From contig AP028876.1 in NCBI GenBank assembly GCA_036323355.1, forward strand, positions 1,922,001-1,986,000: 64,000 nt of DNA. The letters are read 5' to 3'. The notes under the pieces were generated by a model. It saw nothing but the letters and a program-made list of their open reading frames with translations, was not told the DNA's origin and searched no databases. This document shows positions 60,373 through 64,000 of this stretch, one piece after another (position 1 is the first letter of the stretch; each line of letters starts with the position of its first letter). The stretch comes from Gottschalkiaceae bacterium SANA. GTDB taxonomy: Bacteria > Bacillota > Clostridia > Tissierellales > GPF-1. A program made the translations under genes and the position numbers.

Positions 60373-61986
60373 TTATAATAAATGAATCGCTTGCAAGATC
60401 CTTGGTATAATCTGCTGCTTGCGAGACACCACCTCATCAAAGAACTCCCCCTGAGACGCAACCTCAAAAATTCCTTCGAAAGTATCCTGCGCCTTCTTCG
60501 AATAATATAGGTAACTGCCTCGTTTTGATATATCCGTCACCATCAAAATAGCCAAAACCAAATCCCGTTCCTTTGCCTTTTGATCCAGCGACTGAAGTAG
60601 GGCATCTCGATTTTTTTGAATCCCTTCATCATCCAAGGTGAAAACCTGGCTCACGCCAAAACGACCGATATCACATAAGAATTCCTTATAATCCTGCGAC
60701 AACATTTCGCTAGGATCATCCCCCATCTGCTGTGATGCCGCCAAAAACAGTTCATGAGAGAATGTTTCTAAATTCAAATGAAGCCTCTTATTAATTTCCT
60801 CGACCGTCTCAATATCCAACTCGGTTGTTGTTGGTGACTGTAACATGAGGGTGTCAGAAATAATTCCACTAATCATCAGGCCCAATACCCAGTCCGGCGG
60901 TTCAATCCGCTTTTCTTGGTACATCTGATACAAAATTGTATTTGTACTGCCAACCGTCATATTTCGAAAGTGGATGGGTTTCATGGTTGAGATATTTCCA
61001 ATTTTATGGTGATCAACAATCATCATAATCTCAGCCTGTTCAATCCCAGCAACGCTTTGTTCATATTCATTATGATCAACCAACACCACTCGTTTTCTTC
61101 CAGGATTAAATAAATGCTTGCGACTCAACATCCCTTTATAACGACCATCTTCCGCTACGACAGGAAAATTCGAATGCTTGGAGTGACTTAATGTTTCAGA
61201 AAAGTCATCCAAATAATCCGCTTCCGTAAACCGCATTATATGATTAGCCTTCATAATCGCTCCCACCGAGTTGCTTTGGTGAAGAACCGTACTTGTTCTA
61301 TAAGTATCGTAGGGCGTTACCAATAGATTTACAGAATGTTCTTCCGCCAAATCCACCAACTCTTTCGATATCGCTGCTCCTCCCGTGACAATCAAACAAA
61401 CCGGTTTGGCAATAATAGCCGCCTCGATCAGACGGTATCGGTCTCCAACCACAAGAATTTCATATTGACTGAGAAGCTTCGTCTGATAAATCGTCTCTTC
61501 TTCATAGGTTAAAATTCCCACACGACCTTGAATCTCCCTTAATTTCCCGGAAAGAACGTCGGCATCCAAATCAATCAAAAGATTGTTGATTGAGGTATTC
61601 AAAAAATCCATGCCACCATGAATTAAAGACATCGCTATATCTTTCATGGTGACAATACCCACTAAATGTTTATCTGAGTCAATAACTGGAAGGGTTTTAA
61701 TGGCTTCCTTCTCCATCTTTCTATAGGCGGCCAAAAGGGACTTTTCAGGCAAAATTCCCCGCGGACGATCGTAGGCTATATCGCGAATCTGAACGCGAAC
61801 ATCCGTAAGCAATTCAGGTTTTTCCACGCCGAAATATCCAAGTACAAAGGCTGTGTCCTTCTGAATTTCACCCAAACGATACGGCTTGGCTTTTTGTCCC
61901 GTTTGATTCAATAGATAAGCATGAACAATTGCTGCTGTAATTGTGTCTGTATCCGGATTAATGTGTCCAAAAACTTTTATACTCAT
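60373..61986 (-). CDS. Manganese-dependent family II inorganic pyrophosphatase with CBS and DRTGG regulatory domains
   Basis: A 537-residue CBS-PPase. The start ATG at 61986 follows GGAGGAAAT and gives MSIKVFGHINPDTDT, the first DHH metal motif. Regulatory inserts follow: a CBS domain (about 70-130), a DRTGG-like domain (about 140-240) and a second CBS domain (about 245-310). The DHH domain then resumes with VLVDHNEYEQ and VDHHKIGN, followed by a DHHA2 domain with SGIISDTLML. Related clostridial enzymes are inhibited by AMP or ADP and activated by ATP or diadenosine polyphosphates. The gene converges on ychF. Confidence 0.93.
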   Translation of the reverse strand: MSIKVFGHINPDTDTITAAIVHAYLLNQTGQKAKPYRLGEIQKDTAFVLGYFGVEKPELLTDVRVQIRDIAYDRPRGILPEKSLLAAYRKMEKEAIKTLPVIDSDKHLVGIVTMKDIAMSLIHGGMDFLNTSINNLLIDLDADVLSGKLREIQGRVGILTYEEETIYQTKLLSQYEILVVGDRYRLIEAAIIAKPVCLIVTGGAAISKELVDLAEEHSVNLLVTPYDTYRTSTVLHQSNSVGAIMKANHIMRFTEADYLDDFSETLSHSKHSNFPVVAEDGRYKGMLSRKHLFNPGRKRVVLVDHNEYEQSVAGIEQAEIMMIVDHHKIGNISTMKPIHFRNMTVGSTNTILYQMYQEKRIEPPDWVLGLMISGIISDTLMLQSPTTTELDIETVEEINKRLHLNLETFSHELFLAASQQMGDDPSEMLSQDYKEFLCDIGRFGVSQVFTLDDEGIQKNRDALLQSLDQKAKERDLVLAILMVTDISKRGSYLYYSKKAQDTFEGIFEVASQGEFFDEVVSRKQQIIPRILQAIHLL

Positions 61987-61995
61987 ATTTCCTCC

Positions 61996-62033
61996 AAAAA
62001 TAGAAGCAATCCTCTCCGAAGAAAGGATTGCTT
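61996..62033 (-). terminator. Terminator between the SLH protein gene and the pyrophosphatase gene
   Basis: A perfect 10-bp stem (AAGCAATCCT with AGGATTGCTT) and a 10-nt loop are followed on the minus strand by CTATTTTT. It lies directly upstream of the pyrophosphatase SD, and no promoter is visible between them. Confidence 0.8.
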
Positions 62034-62040
62034 TGATCAA

Positions 62041-63453
62041 CTATTTAATCTTACTTTCTACGATAGCTTCTTTTCCAAAGGCGTTGACCGCTCGTACAAC
62101 AATCACTTCATTTTCTGGTGCATCCGTTTCCAACAGATACTTCCAGTTGCCCAAGTAATCAACCCGTACCGATTCCCCGTTAACGGTTACAACCGGGCTC
62201 CGGTCAGATTCGTCATAAACATGCCCACTGACAATAAAGGCGCCACTGCTGGTTTCTTTGATATCGTCAATAGAAAGTTTTGGACTTCCAATTCGGAAAA
62301 CAATGGTTTTTTCAATTGAGGTTTTTAAACCATCAGGATCTTCAGCCTCAAATAAAATTGTATTACTGCCTTCTTCCAGGCTCACCTGCGCTTCGAAGTA
62401 TCCACTGCTGTCGACTTCCACGTATTCATTATTAATACGCGCCTTCATCAAGGCTGGACTATAAGCCATATTGGTGATGCGTGCCTTAGCTGTAATACGT
62501 GCTTTAGAGGTTTGTTCTGCAACGTAAAGTTCCATTTCTGGTTCTTCCGGTTCAAACGCAATAATCTTCTCGTATTCACTAGACTGATTGTATTTGTTTT
62601 TCACCTCAAACAAAATACGGTTTTTTCCAGGAACCAATCGAACCTTAACAGCAAATTCGCCATTGCTGTCTACCGCAATGATGTCGTCATTAACAACCAG
62701 AACTGGATCATCATCATTCAGATCCCGAACTTCTCCACGGATTTCAATGGTCTTACTTGTGACCACTTCCGGATATTCAGCAACCCCTACCAAGTCTGGC
62801 GCCGCAGGTTCAAATCGAATATATTTTCTTACACTTGTTGTTTTTCCATAATCATTTTCTGTAACAAAGTTCAAAACATTGTCACCAATATCTAACTGAT
62901 ATGGAAGTAAAAACGTTCCATCGGAACCAATTTGCATCTTGTAATCGTCAATATAAAGACGCGTCGGAACACCATTGGTTTCAACCTTACCTTGCAAGAA
63001 AATGGTTTGCTCATCGGAGACACTTTTAAATCGATAAAACTCGATATTTGCATTTTCTATCATATAATCTACGTATCGTGTTTCCGTTCGACTTCTCCCA
63101 TTTGAAGTAACAGCCTTTATCCGGAATTCATGAATACCCTCTTCATTCAAGAGAACCGTTTCTTCGAAGGATCCGCCATAAACATCCACAGGATCGTCAT
63201 TGATATAAACCCTTGTGCCTTCGTCAACACTTCCGGTAATCTCAAAAAGATTCTCATAGACTTCCTTATCCATTTTCACTTCAAGTTCAACCTTGCTGTT
63301 ATCAATGTAATTTTGTGTATATGATGATTTCAAGGAACGGTAAACTAAATTAATTGCAGTTTCCTTGTCCACATAACTGGTTCCCCTAAAATCTCCATCC
63401 GTATTGGTGGTAATCAGGTTGTATTCAATGGCCATTTCTACTTCATCCACCAA
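62041..63453 (-). CDS. SLH/Ig-like surface protein, C-terminal part (frame-shifted from the N-terminal part)
   Basis: An open frame of 470 codons without its own signal peptide or good SD. The first 50 residues (DEVEMAIEYNLITTNTDGDFRG and ETAINLVYRSL) complete an SLH domain that begins in the preceding gene. The rest is about five Ig-like repeats of 80-90 residues with the pattern V-x-V-N, G-x-F, and G-x-N-x-I-x-F (for example GDNVLNFVTENDYGKTT, GKNRILFEVKNKY, GSNTILFEAEDPDG), like glucodextranase B-type domains. The frame opens at a TTG inside the preceding gene; an ATG at 63435, 2 bp after its stop, could allow reinitiation. A single lost base is the simplest explanation. Confidence 0.8.
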   Translation of the reverse strand: MVDEVEMAIEYNLITTNTDGDFRGTSYVDKETAINLVYRSLKSSYTQNYIDNSKVELEVKMDKEVYENLFEITGSVDEGTRVYINDDPVDVYGGSFEETVLLNEEGIHEFRIKAVTSNGRSRTETRYVDYMIENANIEFYRFKSVSDEQTIFLQGKVETNGVPTRLYIDDYKMQIGSDGTFLLPYQLDIGDNVLNFVTENDYGKTTSVRKYIRFEPAAPDLVGVAEYPEVVTSKTIEIRGEVRDLNDDDPVLVVNDDIIAVDSNGEFAVKVRLVPGKNRILFEVKNKYNQSSEYEKIIAFEPEEPEMELYVAEQTSKARITAKARITNMAYSPALMKARINNEYVEVDSSGYFEAQVSLEEGSNTILFEAEDPDGLKTSIEKTIVFRIGSPKLSIDDIKETSSGAFIVSGHVYDESDRSPVVTVNGESVRVDYLGNWKYLLETDAPENEVIVVRAVNAFGKEAIVESKIK

Positions 63454-63959
63454 TTGAGGCGAACCGTATCAACATCGTTAATTGTAGATGAAGAGACCTC
63501 TGCATTTTCAGTTTCAATGCCCAATACACGCACCAAAGCTACTGCAACATCCTCTCGACGCATCCATTCGGTCGGCAAGTAAAAAGCTTCTCCATTTGGT
63601 GGAAAATACCCCGTCAAATAATCCTTCGATGATTCAACATATTGAAAAGACCAGTCTTCTGGTGTCACATCTGAAAATGTTGGTTCTACCACTTGCGGCG
63701 GTTGCAAATGAAAGGTCAAACTCAATAACTTCGCAAACTCCTCGCGAGTAATTTTTTCAGTCGTCGAGAACGATCGAACCATCATGTCCCACTGGTTCAT
63801 ATCAATAGAAAGTTTTTCATAGTTATGATTAACATAATCATCATAATTTGTAGTCGTTACAGCAAAACTCGCCCCTGACAACATAAATATGACCAAAATG
63901 CCGCCTATCCATCGCATTAATTTTCGTTTACTTTTACCGCTCGGGGAATTTTTCTTCAT
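63438..63959 (-). CDS. SLH/Ig-like surface protein, N-terminal part (frame-shifted)
   Basis: A 173-codon frame starting after AAGGAGATCAGG. It has a basic N-terminus and a signal peptide (about 15-33, ending LSGASFA), then two S-layer-homology motifs (about 70-130: TREEFAKLLSLTF and FSDVTPEDWSFQYVES; REDVAVALVRVLGI). Its third SLH motif starts at INDVDTVRL and is then broken: the frame reads into NWWMK and stops, while the -1 frame continues SLH-like as QLVDEVEMAIEY. SLH domains bind secondary wall polymers, so the intact protein would sit on the cell surface. A possible -10 (TATAAG) lies near the right edge. Confidence 0.78.
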   Translation of the reverse strand: MKKNSPSGKSKRKLMRWIGGILVIFMLSGASFAVTTTNYDDYVNHNYEKLSIDMNQWDMMVRSFSTTEKITREEFAKLLSLTFHLQPPQVVEPTFSDVTPEDWSFQYVESSKDYLTGYFPPNGEAFYLPTEWMRREDVAVALVRVLGIETENAEVSSSTINDVDTVRLNWWMK

Positions 63960-64000
63960 CCTGATCTCCTTGCATACGATTTTTCGACTCTCTTATAGCC

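Noticed and set aside
63433-63460. Programmed -1 frameshift in the SLH gene
   Set aside because: No X-XXY-YYZ slippery heptamer or strong downstream hairpin is visible at the join, so a simple indel is more likely.
1-64000. CRISPR arrays, prophage, insertion sequences, tRNA or rRNA genes
   Set aside because: No regularly spaced repeats, transposase, integrase, or recognisable structural RNA genes other than the TPP riboswitch were found.

Overview
The window looks like chromosomal core DNA from a low-GC Gram-positive bacterium of the class Clostridia; genus and species cannot be fixed from the sequence. Evidence for this is the Firmicutes-type gene order (alaS-ireB-ruvX-yrzB-mltG-trmR-U32-udk; yicC-remA-gmk-rpoZ-coaBC-priA-def-fmt-rsmB-rlmN-prpC-prkC-rsgA-rpe; yggS-sepF-ylmH-divIVA; mraZ-rsmH-ftsL-PBP-murE), the PASTA kinase with its partner IreB, and an S-layer-homology surface protein. 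An aldo/keto reductase with two [4Fe-4S] clusters suggests an anaerobe. Coding density is high and no gene-free stretch exceeds 300 bp. All genes except rqcH and ychF lie on the minus strand. I saw no tRNA, rRNA, CRISPR array, insertion sequence or prophage.

Layout, left to right (transcription mostly runs right to left). 1-3.0 kb: type IV pilus genes pilC (cut by the edge), pilT and pilB, behind a near-perfect promoter and a terminator-like hairpin. 3.0-7.0 kb: yqeG, udk, the tRNA wobble-uridine hydroxylation/methylation pair (U32 protein and trmR) and mltG. 7.1-13.8 kb: RNase J, a Fur-family regulator, yrzB, ruvX, the ferredoxin-type aldo/keto reductase, ireB and alaS. 13.9-15.3 kb: a thiamin unit (thiN, thiT) under a TPP riboswitch with an intrinsic terminator. 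15.3-28.8 kb: a long, tightly overlapped operon for translation, GTP/CoA metabolism and signalling. 28.9-30.7 kb: rqcH on the plus strand, ending in a terminator shared with pyrR. 30.7-36.4 kb: pyrR, rluD and lspA, then divIVA, ylmH, sepF, yggS and an HlyD-like membrane protein. 36.5-42.0 kb: gpsA, plsY, der, a DUF512 radical-SAM protein and glyA. 42.1-42.9 kb: a two-gene unit of a CsoR-family repressor and an RseC-like cysteine-rich membrane protein. 42.9-45.9 kb: rarA, nrdR and ftsZ. 46.0-58.2 kb: the division and cell-wall cluster from mraZ to sbp. 58.3-62.0 kb: lgt, ychF (plus strand) and a CBS-type family II pyrophosphatase. 62.0-64.0 kb: an SLH/Ig-like surface protein that appears frameshifted.

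Functionally the window joins peptidoglycan precursor synthesis (MurE, MraY, MurD, MurG), septal machinery (FtsL, FtsQ, FtsW, a PASTA PBP, FtsZ, SepF, DivIVA) and the PrkC/PrpC/IreB signalling set that controls wall metabolism in related bacteria. ftsA and murF are missing from the positions where they normally sit in the division cluster; SepF, encoded 10 kb away, could replace FtsA as the membrane tether for FtsZ. The most curious points are the His-to-Tyr change in the CsoR-family repressor next to an RseC-like protein, the hairpin between the consensus pilB promoter and pilB, a MraZ-type direct-repeat operator at the mraZ start site, and the single-base break in the SLH protein gene. Most of the window is otherwise ordinary conserved housekeeping DNA, and I found no convincing wholly new system.
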